From Desulfosarcina sp. (GTDB taxonomy: Bacteria > Desulfobacterota > Desulfobacteria > Desulfobacterales > Desulfosarcinaceae), in contig DAOWNV010000094.1 in assembly GCA_030642405.1 (NCBI GenBank), positions 1-8,993 of the forward strand: 8,993 nucleotides of DNA. The letters are read 5' to 3'. Positions 1 through 6,954 of this stretch are shown here, piece by piece; within the stretch, counting starts at the first letter, position 1; the number at the start of each line of letters is the position of its first letter. The notes beneath the pieces were generated by a model. The model made no database searches and had not been told where the DNA came from. It worked only from the letters and a program-made list of their open reading frames with translations. The translations under genes were made by a program, and so were the position numbers.

Positions 1-473
1 ATATCAGGAAGTAACAGAAAAAGAGAAAAAACGCGATCCAAAAGCCGTTCCCATAAAAAACGCTGGCTTGCATGAAACTGCCGGCCTTCCGGAAATTTTA
101 CCAGAGCATTTACTTGGATCTTGCTTCGCTCATCGATGATACTGACCTCTACCTTGCCATCTTCAAACGGGATCAGTTCTACCATTTCAGCAACCCTTTG
201 AGGATTGGCCCAATCCTCTTGGATGGTATCGGTTTCATTATTCCTTCGATCGTCAATCAGCATGATCATGGCGACGTGAACTCCGGAAACGGCCATCTCC
301 GTAAGAACCAGTTTTCCCTTTGAATGAACGGCGCCGGCGACGGAACTCCTGATGCGCTGGTTTAATGCAAGGCCGGCAGTCAGTAATACGGCTACAACGC
401 CAATGGCCACCAGAATAGCCACACCGCGATTGTTGCCATAAAGGATCTTATTCTTAAGGCTTTTCGGCTGCAT
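1..473 (-). CDS. gspK: Type II secretion minor pseudopilin GspK, N-terminal part (gene runs off the left edge)
   Basis: I translated this frame from the reverse strand; 157 codons are visible and it is still open at the window edge. Residues 12-45 show a prepilin-type signal: a short basic leader, then NRG|VAILVAIGVV with predicted cleavage after Gly17 and a hydrophobic helix to about residue 37. Position +5 is Val rather than Glu, which is the known hallmark of GspK among pseudopilins. Further on, EDWA (86-89) and VSIIDERSKIQVNAL (110-124) match the conserved GspK region before its alpha-helical insert domain. In the T2SS, GspK caps the pseudopilus tip with GspI and GspJ in the inner membrane and periplasm. 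The chosen ATG overlaps the gspJ end by 20 nt. An in-frame ATG four codons upstream (ending at 485) is an alternative start. Neither has a strong ribosome binding site, so translational coupling to gspJ is likely. Confidence 0.9.
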   Translation of the reverse strand, partial: MQPKSLKNKILYGNNRGVAILVAIGVVAVLLTAGLALNQRIRSSVAGAVHSKGKLVLTEMAVSGVHVAMIMLIDDRRNNETDTIQEDWANPQRVAEMVELIPFEDGKVEVSIIDERSKIQVNALVKFPEGRQFHASQRFLWERLLDRVFSLFLLLPD

Positions 474-1197
474 TGCGATAAACATATAGCGGTATCCGTG
501 TTGTAAAGGTGATGGGTTTGGATGGCTTACCCAGTGTTAACTTGACAGCTACGGATCGAGGTGTAGCGTACTCGGTGTCGCCGGATTCCGAATCCCAGCG
601 ATCAAAAGAATCTCCTTGGACATTCAAATATTCGAACTCTATGCTCAGAAGGTTGTCGCACAAAACTGGATCGTTGTCGCTTTCTTCAAATTCTGAAAAT
701 GGATAGAGATGATCGGATCGGCGCAAAATCAATGTTCCATCTGAACGTTGATGTGCGTAATAGACGATGCGAGTCACTCCCTGGCGTACGTCGCCGTTGA
801 TCGACAAGTGGGAAAGGGATGTAAATCGAAGGCGGCCGAAGCTGTCACCGACCAAATCCGTCGTATCCCCTACAAGGCGAAATGGGCTTTCGGGATCATT
901 GAACTCCGGTTTTTTGTATCGTGGGTAATCGAGGACCTTTAATGCAAAAAGGTCCGTAGCCATCCGATCCAAGCAAGTACGGGCGGAAGAGAAAACCGTG
1001 ACGTCACCTCCAAGTGCGTCCGTACTGGAGAAAACCGCCCTGAAAGAGCCAAACACGGTTGTAATCAATAGGGCAAAAATAAATATGGCCACCATAATTT
1101 CCAGCAAAGTAAACCCCCTTATCGAATGGAGTTTTTGGGGGAAGCGGCAGGGACCAAACATTGGTTTTGCGTTGGTGGGTCGGCTATTCATACCCAT
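454..1197 (-). CDS. gspJ: Type II secretion minor pseudopilin GspJ
   Basis: A 247-residue protein with a type III (prepilin) signal: a 28-residue leader ending SIRG|FTLLEIMVAIFIF. Cleavage is predicted after Gly28, Glu33 is the +5 residue, and a hydrophobic helix covers about 29-49. The length, the position between gspI and gspK, and the beta-rich C-terminal part (for example FEYLNV, AVKLTLG, FTTRIPLYVYR) fit GspJ, the minor pseudopilin that joins GspI and GspK in the tip complex. The processing peptidase GspO/PilD is not in the window. The ATG lies 14 nt inside the end of gspI, and a second ATG two codons later (ending at 1191) is possible. The sequence ahead of either start has only a weak purine stretch, which suggests coupled translation. 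The stop is TAA at 454-456. Family is clear; assignment as J rather than another minor pseudopilin rests on order and size. Confidence 0.9.
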   Translation of the reverse strand: MGMNSRPTNAKPMFGPCRFPQKLHSIRGFTLLEIMVAIFIFALLITTVFGSFRAVFSSTDALGGDVTVFSSARTCLDRMATDLFALKVLDYPRYKKPEFNDPESPFRLVGDTTDLVGDSFGRLRFTSLSHLSINGDVRQGVTRIVYYAHQRSDGTLILRRSDHLYPFSEFEESDNDPVLCDNLLSIEFEYLNVQGDSFDRWDSESGDTEYATPRSVAVKLTLGKPSKPITFTTRIPLYVYRNAAEKP

Positions 1198-1609
1198 GCC
1201 TGTAGGTAGTCAGATTGTAGATGGCCTCATCTTCGTTTAACAAAATGGTGATTGTAATCTGCTTTAGAACCGGGCCATCCTCTTTGATCAGATCGGATGC
1301 GACGGTTTCGCTTTGGATTTGCCAAGTGTAACCCGGATGGTCATTTTCGAAATCACCGTTGTCACCAATGAGATCCGCAATTTTTGTGCTGTTCACATCG
1401 GCCAGTTTCTGACGTGCAAGCATTGTTGCAAAGGTATCGAAGCGGCCCATGGAATCCATAAACAGGGTTTGGGTATGCATGCGATAAATGGCCATTAAAG
1501 CGATTGCGACCACCGAGATCGCAACCATAACTTCCATTAGCGTGAAACCTTTTTGACAATCTCCTTTTTGATCACCTTCGGTGAGAAGGATTGTTGTTAA
1601 ATCTACCAT
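1184..1609 (-). CDS. gspI: Type II secretion minor pseudopilin GspI
   Basis: A 141-residue protein with leader CQKG|FTLMEVMVAISVVAIAL. Cleavage is predicted after Gly21, Glu26 is the +5 residue, and a membrane helix covers about 22-42. The TFATMLARQKLADV stretch (59-72) is typical of GspI, where many members have an 'A..LA..KL' motif after the helix. The size is close to the usual 120-140 residues. GspI nucleates the GspI-J-K tip that starts pseudopilus assembly. The ATG is preceded by a strong AAAGGAG seven bases upstream, located inside the end of gspH; the genes overlap by 7 nt. The stop is TAG at 1184-1186, inside gspJ. Confidence 0.92.
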   Translation of the reverse strand: MVDLTTILLTEGDQKGDCQKGFTLMEVMVAISVVAIALMAIYRMHTQTLFMDSMGRFDTFATMLARQKLADVNSTKIADLIGDNGDFENDHPGYTWQIQSETVASDLIKEDGPVLKQITITILLNEDEAIYNLTTYRHGYE

Positions 1610-2196
1610 ACCTGGTCTCCTTTGATCAGATGGACGTCGGGTAGAAAAGGTTCGATGAAAAAAGAGAGGCGATCGCCGTTATCGGTCTTAATGTGGATAA
1701 CAGCTTTATCCGAGTAACCTTGCGGATAGAAGGCGATGGGGATCGTTCCGCTGGAGAAGCGTTCCGTTTGTGAGAAGACAACATCATCGATCGTAACACC
1801 GTTTGGAAGCGAATAACCTGCATTTTTAGCGGTTTCTACCTCGGATTCGAGTAGTTCCAATGGTGTGATCCAGAGTCGTTGAATGTCAGGAGACACATTG
1901 AGAAGGTAGGTCTTTTGATCTGCAATGGCCTTTTCTTTCAGATGGCGTACATTTGCAATAATCCACCGGCCGGTTTCGTTAGCGTCACTGGAAAAAAGTC
2001 TATTATCCAACCGGGGAATCGCCACAAACAGGATTATGCTGATTAGGGCAGCCACGACAATGATCTCAATCAGAGTGAATGCCTTGCTGTTTAATAAGGG
2101 CTCTGCCTTTCTATCGGGCATCGATCCTGATAGACGAAGAAATGCCCGGCAAACGAGCCGCCGAAACGGCAGGATATGAGGGAGAAGGGGGATCAT
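1603..2196 (-). CDS. gspH: Type II secretion minor pseudopilin GspH
   Basis: Up to 197 residues. The prepilin motif is NSKA|FTLIEIIVVAALISIILFVAIPRL (36-62 of the long form), with Glu at +5 and a hydrophobic helix. The residue before the cleavage site is Ala (codon GCA), not the nearly invariant Gly. The periplasmic part ends in a GspH-like beta fold (for example VHIKTDNGDRLSFFIEPFLPDV). GspH is the minor pseudopilin lying between the GspG fibre and the I-J-K tip. The start is uncertain. ATG at 2196 gives a 39-residue leader, long and partly hydrophobic, with GGAAAC upstream. ATG at 2121 gives a more usual 14-residue leader (MPDRKAEPLLNSKA) and a 172-residue protein, with AGGAT 4 bases ahead. 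I keep the longer frame but the shorter is at least as likely biologically. gspH lies 36 bp after gspG and overlaps gspI by 7 nt. Confidence 0.85.
   Translation of the reverse strand: MIPLLPHILPFRRLVCRAFLRLSGSMPDRKAEPLLNSKAFTLIEIIVVAALISIILFVAIPRLDNRLFSSDANETGRWIIANVRHLKEKAIADQKTYLLNVSPDIQRLWITPLELLESEVETAKNAGYSLPNGVTIDDVVFSQTERFSSGTIPIAFYPQGYSDKAVIHIKTDNGDRLSFFIEPFLPDVHLIKGDQVW
1617..1623 (-). promoter_or_regulatory. Shine-Dalgarno site of gspI
   Basis: The minus strand reads AAAGGAG followed by 7 bases and then the gspI ATG. It lies within the last codons of gspH. It fixes the gspI start and suggests that gspI can initiate independently although it overlaps gspH. Confidence 0.75.
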
Positions 2197-2232
2197 CTCG
2201 TTTCCGGATAGACACTTATAGCGGTCTATGGG

Positions 2233-2688
2233 TTAATCTGCCTCCCAACTGTTGATGTCCGCATCTTTATCTTCACCTCCGGAGACACCGTCTGCGCCAT
2301 AGGCGATGAGATCGAATTCGTCATGGAGACCCGGGCTCAAATAAATGAATTCGTTTTTCCAAGGATCTTTTGGCACCCTTCCCTTTTCAAGATATCCACC
2401 CTTGCGCCAGTTTTTGGGAATCTTGCCAGCCGACGGTGTTTCAATAAGTGCGGACAATCCCTGGTCGGTGGTAGGGTATGCGCCGTTGTCCAATTTATAG
2501 AGTTTCAGCGCCGTGGAGATGCTTTCGATTTGCATTCGGGCCTTGAGCTGTTTTGCCTGCTCCGGGCGTCCCATGATCCGTGGAACAATAAGACCGGCCA
2601 AAATTCCCAGAATGACAATGACGACCATCAGCTCGATTAATGTGAAACCTTGTTGACGTGAAACGATTTTAGATAAAGTGCGTTTCAT
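2233..2688 (-). CDS. gspG: Type II secretion major pseudopilin GspG
   Basis: A 151-residue protein that matches the GspG family throughout. The leader is RQQG|FTLIELMVVIVILGILAGLIVPRIMG: cleavage after Gly14, Glu19 at +5, helix about 15-40. Next come LYKLDNGAYPTTDQGLSALIE (63-83), DPWKNEF (108-114), YLSPG (116-120) and the C-terminal calcium-binding region GADGVSGGEDKDADINSW (131-148). GspG polymerises into the periplasmic pseudopilus that pushes substrates through the outer-membrane secretin. The length is typical. The ATG is preceded by a strong GGAGGAA. The 145-bp gap before it carries a candidate promoter, which would suit a subunit needed in excess over GspF and the minor pseudopilins. 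The stop is TAA at 2233-2235. Confidence 0.97.
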   Translation of the reverse strand: MKRTLSKIVSRQQGFTLIELMVVIVILGILAGLIVPRIMGRPEQAKQLKARMQIESISTALKLYKLDNGAYPTTDQGLSALIETPSAGKIPKNWRKGGYLEKGRVPKDPWKNEFIYLSPGLHDEFDLIAYGADGVSGGEDKDADINSWEAD

Positions 2689-2690
2689 AA

Positions 2691-2697
2691 TTCCTCC
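2691..2697 (-). promoter_or_regulatory. Strong Shine-Dalgarno site of gspG
   Basis: The minus strand reads GGAGGAATT directly before the ATG. It is the strongest ribosome binding site in the gsp block, in keeping with high demand for the major pseudopilin. Confidence 0.75.
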
Positions 2698-2754
2698 GCA
2701 GAGCGTTGACTACCAAAGGATTAGACTGTTGATATTGGATGATATAATTGTTAA

Positions 2755-2783
2755 ATAGTAACCCAATGCTATTGTGCAATCAA
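2755..2783 (-). promoter_or_regulatory. Candidate internal promoter upstream of gspG
   Basis: On the minus strand TTGATT (2783-2778) is separated by exactly 17 bases from TACTAT (2760-2755). Each is a 4/6 match to the sigma-70 consensus. Transcription would start near 2748, about 60 bases before the gspG ATG. It sits in the only long gap (145 bp) within the gsp block, which is AT-rich. The match is modest and could be chance. Confidence 0.3.
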
Positions 2784-2833
2784 GGAAAAGCATGGTTATT
2801 AAATGGTAATGTTGGGGGCAGGATTATAACCCA

Positions 2834-4060
2834 TTACCCAACCAGTTGATTCATCTCAAAAATGGGCAGGCAGATCGATAACACGATGAAAAGGACGACC
2901 GCAGCCATGATCAGAATCATTACAGGCTCAAGCATGGCCATCATGCTCATGATGGAGGATTGAACTTCGTTTTCATACACATCGGCAATTTTATACAGCA
3001 TGGGTTCCAGTTCGCCACTTTGCTCGCCCACCTGAATCATTTGAACGGCCAGATCCGGAAAGATTCCACCGGCTACCAGCGATTGACCCAGGCCCTGACC
3101 CTTTTCCACTTCGTTGGATGCATTTTCGACGACCCCGCTAATGACAACATTTCCGGTTACATTTTTAACGATTTCAAGGGCCGGTAGCATTGTGATGCCG
3201 TTTTCCGTCAGTGAACCAAGGGTTCGTGTAAAACGGGCCACTGCGATCTTTTTTAACAAAGGCCCTGCGATGGGAAGGGAGAGAATCCACCGATCGGTAG
3301 TGACAAGCCCACGTTCCGTTTTTCTAAAGATTTTCAGTGCAAAAAAAGATCCTATAAAAAGAATGACCAACAGCCACCAATAATTATTGAACAGGTCACT
3401 TGCCCCAAGGAGAAATCGGGTTGGGGTAGGCAGTGTTTGGTTCATGTCCTCGAAGATCGTCGTAATATTGGGGACAACAAAGGTCATCAGGAAAAACAGT
3501 ACGAGAGTGCCGACAGCCGTCATCAAGATGGGATAGGCCATCGCAGTTTGGATCCTGGACTTGAGTTCCTGCTGTTTCTCCATGATGTCCGCCAATCGTT
3601 GTAGAACAATTTCCAGCGTTCCGGATGTCTCTCCAGCGCGAACCATATTGATATAAATTGGTGAGAAAACTGACGGGTAGAGTGTAAGGGCCGAGGCAAA
3701 ACTGTTGCCTTCGACTATGGAATCTTTGATACGGGCGACGATTTTGGTGAATCCCTGTGTTTTTGTTTGGGATACCAGGGTTGTCAACGCAGTCACCAAA
3801 GGAAAACCGGCTCCAGTCAAGGTTGCTAATTGCCGGGTCCATAAACTGACTTGGGCCTGTGTGACCCGGCTGAACAAATTCTGAAAATGAGGTGTTCGGC
3901 TCTCTTTATTGCTTTCAATGCTGGTGACCTCTTTGACACTGACTGGAAAGTTGCCCATGGTACGGATTTTTTGACGAGCAGCTTGGGCACCATCCGCATC
4001 GATAATTCCTGAAACGGATTTTCCTTTGGCATCAAGGGCCTGGTAATCGAAAACGGGCAT
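2834..4060 (-). CDS. gspF: Type II secretion inner-membrane platform protein GspF
   Basis: A 408-residue protein with the canonical GspF layout. The N-terminus MPVFDYQALDAKGKSVSGII is diagnostic. Two T2SSF repeats follow, about 70-195 and 272-395, each with the conserved helix-turn motif RAGETSGTLEIVLQRLADIME (141-161) or QVGEQSGELEPMLYKIADVYE (343-363). Membrane segments are predicted at about 174-197, 226-245 and 376-401. GspF is the polytopic core of the assembly platform that couples the GspE ATPase to pseudopilin addition; GspE is not in this window. The ATG lies 14 bp after the rsmB stop, with CAGGAT upstream. The length is normal (about 400). It is transcribed with rsmB on one side and leads into the pseudopilin genes on the other. 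Confidence 0.97.
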   Translation of the reverse strand: MPVFDYQALDAKGKSVSGIIDADGAQAARQKIRTMGNFPVSVKEVTSIESNKESRTPHFQNLFSRVTQAQVSLWTRQLATLTGAGFPLVTALTTLVSQTKTQGFTKIVARIKDSIVEGNSFASALTLYPSVFSPIYINMVRAGETSGTLEIVLQRLADIMEKQQELKSRIQTAMAYPILMTAVGTLVLFFLMTFVVPNITTIFEDMNQTLPTPTRFLLGASDLFNNYWWLLVILFIGSFFALKIFRKTERGLVTTDRWILSLPIAGPLLKKIAVARFTRTLGSLTENGITMLPALEIVKNVTGNVVISGVVENASNEVEKGQGLGQSLVAGGIFPDLAVQMIQVGEQSGELEPMLYKIADVYENEVQSSIMSMMAMLEPVMILIMAAVVLFIVLSICLPIFEMNQLVG

Positions 4061-4074
4061 TTGCTGTTATCCTG

Positions 4075-5445
4075 TTAGGCAAAGCGCTTAAGTCGTGTGG
4101 CAAAAAAACCGTCCATTCCATGCGTATCCGGCGCGGTTTTAAGAAATCCTTCTTCGTTTAAAAAGGAATCCACGGTGTCTTTTCCGGTTGATCTCTTCCC
4201 AATTATAACAAAGTTCGGGTGGTTTTTCAAAAAGTGTTGGATCACCTGTTCATTTTCTTCCGGTTCCATGCTGCATACGGCATAAACGATGCTCCCTCCC
4301 TTTTTAACCAGGGGCGCCAAATGGTCTATAAACCGTTGCTGGCGCTTGGCGCATCGTGCAATATCCTTATTCCTGGTGGACCATTTGGCATCCGGATTGC
4401 GGCGCAGTACCCCCAGGCCGGAGCAGGGTGCATCCAATAAAATACGGTCGAACAGGGGCCTTCCATCGAGATCGATTGAATGATTCAGATCCCACTGACA
4501 AGTCTGAACAACCGCAATTTTTAAACGCTGAGCCTCTTTTTCAAGGCTGGCAAGTTTGGCAGGTATATGATCCATGGCAACAATTGTTCCCTGGTTTTTC
4601 ATCATTTGGGCCAGATGGGTGGTTTTCCCTCCAAGGCCTGCGCAGGCGTCCAAAACCGTTTCTCCCGGTTGGGGGGCAAGCAGTCGTGAAACCAGTTGTG
4701 CAGCACCATCTTGAACTGCGAAACGGCCTTCGAGAAAAGCCTTCATCTCCGGAATGGGACATAAGGGCCGAGTCAGGTTCGCGCCTCCCGGTACTTTATT
4801 CAATATCTCGATGCTTTGCACTTGATCGTGCATGGCATCGGTCAATTCCGTCAGGTCGTTGATCAACTTATTGCAACGGATCGTGATTGGCGGAATGTCG
4901 TTTATGGCATCACAGCGTTTACGGGTTCCTGAAATACCGATGTGTTTAATCCACCGGGAAACCAGCCAATAGGGAAAAGAGGCTGCAACGGCCAAATGGT
5001 TTGCCGGGTCCTCGACGGGATCAGGCAGTCGAAATCGGTCAGGGTCCCTTAGAGCATTTCGCAAAACGGCATTGACAAATCCTGCGGCTTTTACACCTTT
5101 TTTCATGCGGGCCAGGTCTACCGCAGTATTTACGGCAGCGGACGGCGGAATTCGGTCCATAAAGCGGGTTTGGAACAACCCGATCCGTAAAATATTGAGA
5201 ATTGAAGGGTGTATTTTTTTTAAAGAACGGCTGGAATAGGCTTTGATAACAGCGTCCAAAAGAAGGCGCCATCTGAGCACCCCATACACCAACTGATTGA
5301 ACAGGCCACGATCCCGACGGGACATGTTTTTCAATACAGTAGTATTTTCATCGAGAAGGGTGTCCAGGGTTATGGACCCAAGATTCACAAGATCGAGAAT
5401 TCGCAGTGCAGCAGTTCTGGAATTGGGTATGTTCTGCTTTCGCAT
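4075..5445 (-). CDS. rsmB: 16S rRNA (cytosine-967-C5)-methyltransferase RsmB (Sun)
   Basis: A 456-residue protein with two domains. Residues 8-135 are a NusB-like all-helical RNA-binding domain (for example MSRRDRGLFNQLVYGVLRWR, 41-60, and AAVNTAVDLA, 103-112). Residues about 235-456 are a Rossmann-fold SAM-dependent RNA m5C methyltransferase. SAM motif I is DACAGLGGKTTH (266-277), where the usual APGG appears as GLGG. Motif IV is DAPCSGLGVLRRNPD (338-352), with Cys341 as the likely product-release or catalytic cysteine. Motif VI is VYAVCSMEPEENE (387-399), with the second conserved Cys391. The enzyme modifies C967 of 16S rRNA in E. coli. The ATG abuts the fmt TAG stop with no spacer, so translation is probably coupled. 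The def-fmt-rsmB order is conserved in many bacteria, including E. coli. Confidence 0.96.
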   Translation of the reverse strand: MRKQNIPNSRTAALRILDLVNLGSITLDTLLDENTTVLKNMSRRDRGLFNQLVYGVLRWRLLLDAVIKAYSSRSLKKIHPSILNILRIGLFQTRFMDRIPPSAAVNTAVDLARMKKGVKAAGFVNAVLRNALRDPDRFRLPDPVEDPANHLAVAASFPYWLVSRWIKHIGISGTRKRCDAINDIPPITIRCNKLINDLTELTDAMHDQVQSIEILNKVPGGANLTRPLCPIPEMKAFLEGRFAVQDGAAQLVSRLLAPQPGETVLDACAGLGGKTTHLAQMMKNQGTIVAMDHIPAKLASLEKEAQRLKIAVVQTCQWDLNHSIDLDGRPLFDRILLDAPCSGLGVLRRNPDAKWSTRNKDIARCAKRQQRFIDHLAPLVKKGGSIVYAVCSMEPEENEQVIQHFLKNHPNFVIIGKRSTGKDTVDSFLNEEGFLKTAPDTHGMDGFFATRLKRFA

Positions 5446-6387
5446 CTATCCCAAACAGGTCCCATCCGGCAATCGACAACCGCAGAGAAAATCATCGATT
5501 GGAAGTTTTTTGCCGGATGCCCCTTGGATCTCTTGAATTGCAAGAGCACCTTCTCCTGTGGCGACCCTCAACTCACCTGGAAAACATTCTATGATCGTGC
5601 CCGGGGGGACGGTGATATCTCGTACCAACACGTTAGTCTGAAAAATTTTCAAACGCATGCCGTCGCCGAAGGTATAGGCTCCGGGCCAGGGTGTCACTCC
5701 CCGTATAAGGCATTGGATCCTATGGGCCGGTAGAGACCAGTCGATTTCCCCATCTTTTTTTTTCAGCATGGGGGCATTGGTCGCTTTATCATGATCTTGA
5801 ACAGTCGGTTCCAGTGTTCCGCTCTGAAGCGCATCCAGTGTACGAATAAGTGTCTTTGCACCAATTTTAGAGAGGCGATTGTGCAGCTCGGCTGCGTTTT
5901 CATTGGGGTCGATAGACGTTTTTTCCATCAACAGAATATTTCCTGTGTCCATGCCTTTGTCCATCATCATAGTGGTGACGCCGGTCTCTTTTTCTCCATG
6001 GATGATGGCCCATTGAATCGGGGCCGATCCCCGGTATCGGGGAAGCAGTGAAGCATGAACATTGATGGCGCCTTGTTTGGGAATGTTCAGCAGGGATTGC
6101 GGTAAAAGTTGACCGAAGGCCACAACAATAAAAAGATCGGGGATCAGATCGGTTATCTGCCGGTGGAATTCTTCGGACTGAACCGATTCAGGTTGCAAAG
6201 TCGAATATCCGTATTCTATAGCGGTCTGTTTAACCGGCGGAGAGGTAAGCTTTCGACCGCGTCCTTTTGGACGATCCGGCTGACTGACTACGGCCACCAC
6301 CTCATGGTGGCTGTCATGAAGGGCCCGAAGAGATGGAACGGCGAAATCGGACGTCCCCATGTATACGATTTTCATGGAGTTACTCAC
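5446..6387 (-). CDS. fmt: Methionyl-tRNA(fMet) formyltransferase
   Basis: A 313-residue cytosolic enzyme that formylates Met-tRNA(fMet) using 10-formyl-tetrahydrofolate to make the initiator. The N-terminus KIVYMGTSDFAVPSL is diagnostic. The basic loop QPDRPKGRGRK (36-46) is the tRNA-contacting segment. The hydrolase-type catalytic triad region is INVHASLLPRYRGSAPIQWA (108-127), with Asn109 and His111, and GMDTGN (145-150) supplies Asp147. The C-terminal OB-like domain (about 210-313) includes RGVTPWPGAYT. The start is GTG at 6387, overlapping the def TGA as GTGA, with AAAGGAA upstream. An ATG four codons later (ending at 6375) gives the family's commoner MKIVYMG start but lacks a well-placed ribosome binding site. 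It works as a pair with the neighbouring deformylase. Confidence 0.97.
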   Translation of the reverse strand: MSNSMKIVYMGTSDFAVPSLRALHDSHHEVVAVVSQPDRPKGRGRKLTSPPVKQTAIEYGYSTLQPESVQSEEFHRQITDLIPDLFIVVAFGQLLPQSLLNIPKQGAINVHASLLPRYRGSAPIQWAIIHGEKETGVTTMMMDKGMDTGNILLMEKTSIDPNENAAELHNRLSKIGAKTLIRTLDALQSGTLEPTVQDHDKATNAPMLKKKDGEIDWSLPAHRIQCLIRGVTPWPGAYTFGDGMRLKIFQTNVLVRDITVPPGTIIECFPGELRVATGEGALAIQEIQGASGKKLPIDDFLCGCRLPDGTCLG

Positions 6388-6893
6388 TGCTTTTTCATTT
6401 CCTTTTTGACTTTCCGATTGTACATTTGACGTTTAAGGGCGCTGACGTAGTCGATGAAAAGGATCCCGTTGAGGTGATCCAGTTCGTGTTGGATGACTAC
6501 GGCATGCATCCCCTCCGCCTCAAAGCGGAGAGGATTCCCGTCCCGATCAACGCCTTCTACAAGAACACGTTCGGCACGCTTTACGTCGGCCCTGAACTCG
6601 GGTAAGCTAAGGCATCCTTCGTTTTCAGAAAGGATTTCACCTTCGCGGGTGATAATTGTGGGATTAACCAGCACGCGCAGGTCATGGCCCTCTTCCTGTT
6701 GCATGATATCGTAGATGATGAAACTTTGGCCGATACCAACCTGGGGAGCGGCCAAACCGATGCCGGGAGCCTTGTACATAGTTGCAGCCATGTTATCGAA
6801 AATAGTTTGCAAAGCCCCGTTGATATTTTCAATGGGAATAGTATTTTTCCTCAGAAATTTGTCCGGATATGTAAGTATGTCTAAATTAGCCAC
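6384..6893 (-). CDS. def: Peptide deformylase
   Basis: A 169-residue metalloenzyme that removes the N-formyl group from nascent proteins at the ribosome exit. All three signature motifs are present: GIGLAAPQVG (44-53), EGCLSLPE (92-99) with metal ligand Cys94, and QHELDHLNG (135-143) with ligands His136 and His140 and catalytic Glu137. The length and the basic C-terminal helix (KRQMYNRKVKKEMKKQ) match the E. coli-like class I enzyme. The start codon is GTG at 6893, supported by AGAAGG with 7 bases of spacing. The TGA stop overlaps the fmt GTG by 4 nt, a layout that keeps the formylation and deformylation enzymes translationally coupled. Confidence 0.98.
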   Translation of the reverse strand: MANLDILTYPDKFLRKNTIPIENINGALQTIFDNMAATMYKAPGIGLAAPQVGIGQSFIIYDIMQQEEGHDLRVLVNPTIITREGEILSENEGCLSLPEFRADVKRAERVLVEGVDRDGNPLRFEAEGMHAVVIQHELDHLNGILFIDYVSALKRQMYNRKVKKEMKKQ

Positions 6894-6900
6894 TGCGTTG

Positions 6901-6906
6901 CCTTCT
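6901..6906 (-). promoter_or_regulatory. Ribosome binding site that fixes the def GTG start
   Basis: The minus strand reads AGAAGG, then 7 bases, then GTG. No ATG lies nearby in frame before the conserved N-terminus, so this site decides the start. Confidence 0.6.
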
Positions 6907-6923
6907 TCTAAATGCCTGCTGTC

Positions 6924-6939
6924 CTTTTTTTAAAAAAAG
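6924..6939. repeat. 16-bp perfect A/T palindrome between ribF and def
   Basis: C, seven T, seven A, G form a perfect palindrome in the 61-bp ribF-def gap. It has no GC-rich stem, so it is a poor intrinsic terminator. It may be a bent or flexible spacer. No function is claimed. Confidence 0.4.
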
Positions 6940-6954
6940 TCTGTTTTTTGTGAA

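Noticed and set aside
72..323. Plus-strand open frame of 83 codons at the left end
   Set aside because: Antisense to gspK, whose minus-strand translation has clear family motifs (NRG|VAILVAI, DERSKIQVNAL).
2323..2640. 105-codon plus-strand frame
   Set aside because: Antisense to gspG, which is unambiguous.
4356..4862. 168-codon plus-strand frame
   Set aside because: Antisense to the methyltransferase domain of rsmB; no motif, no upstream signals, and the opposite strand is certain.
6924..6939. Intrinsic terminator between ribF and def
   Set aside because: The palindrome is almost entirely A/T with no GC stem, so it would make a very weak hairpin; the genes are probably co-transcribed.
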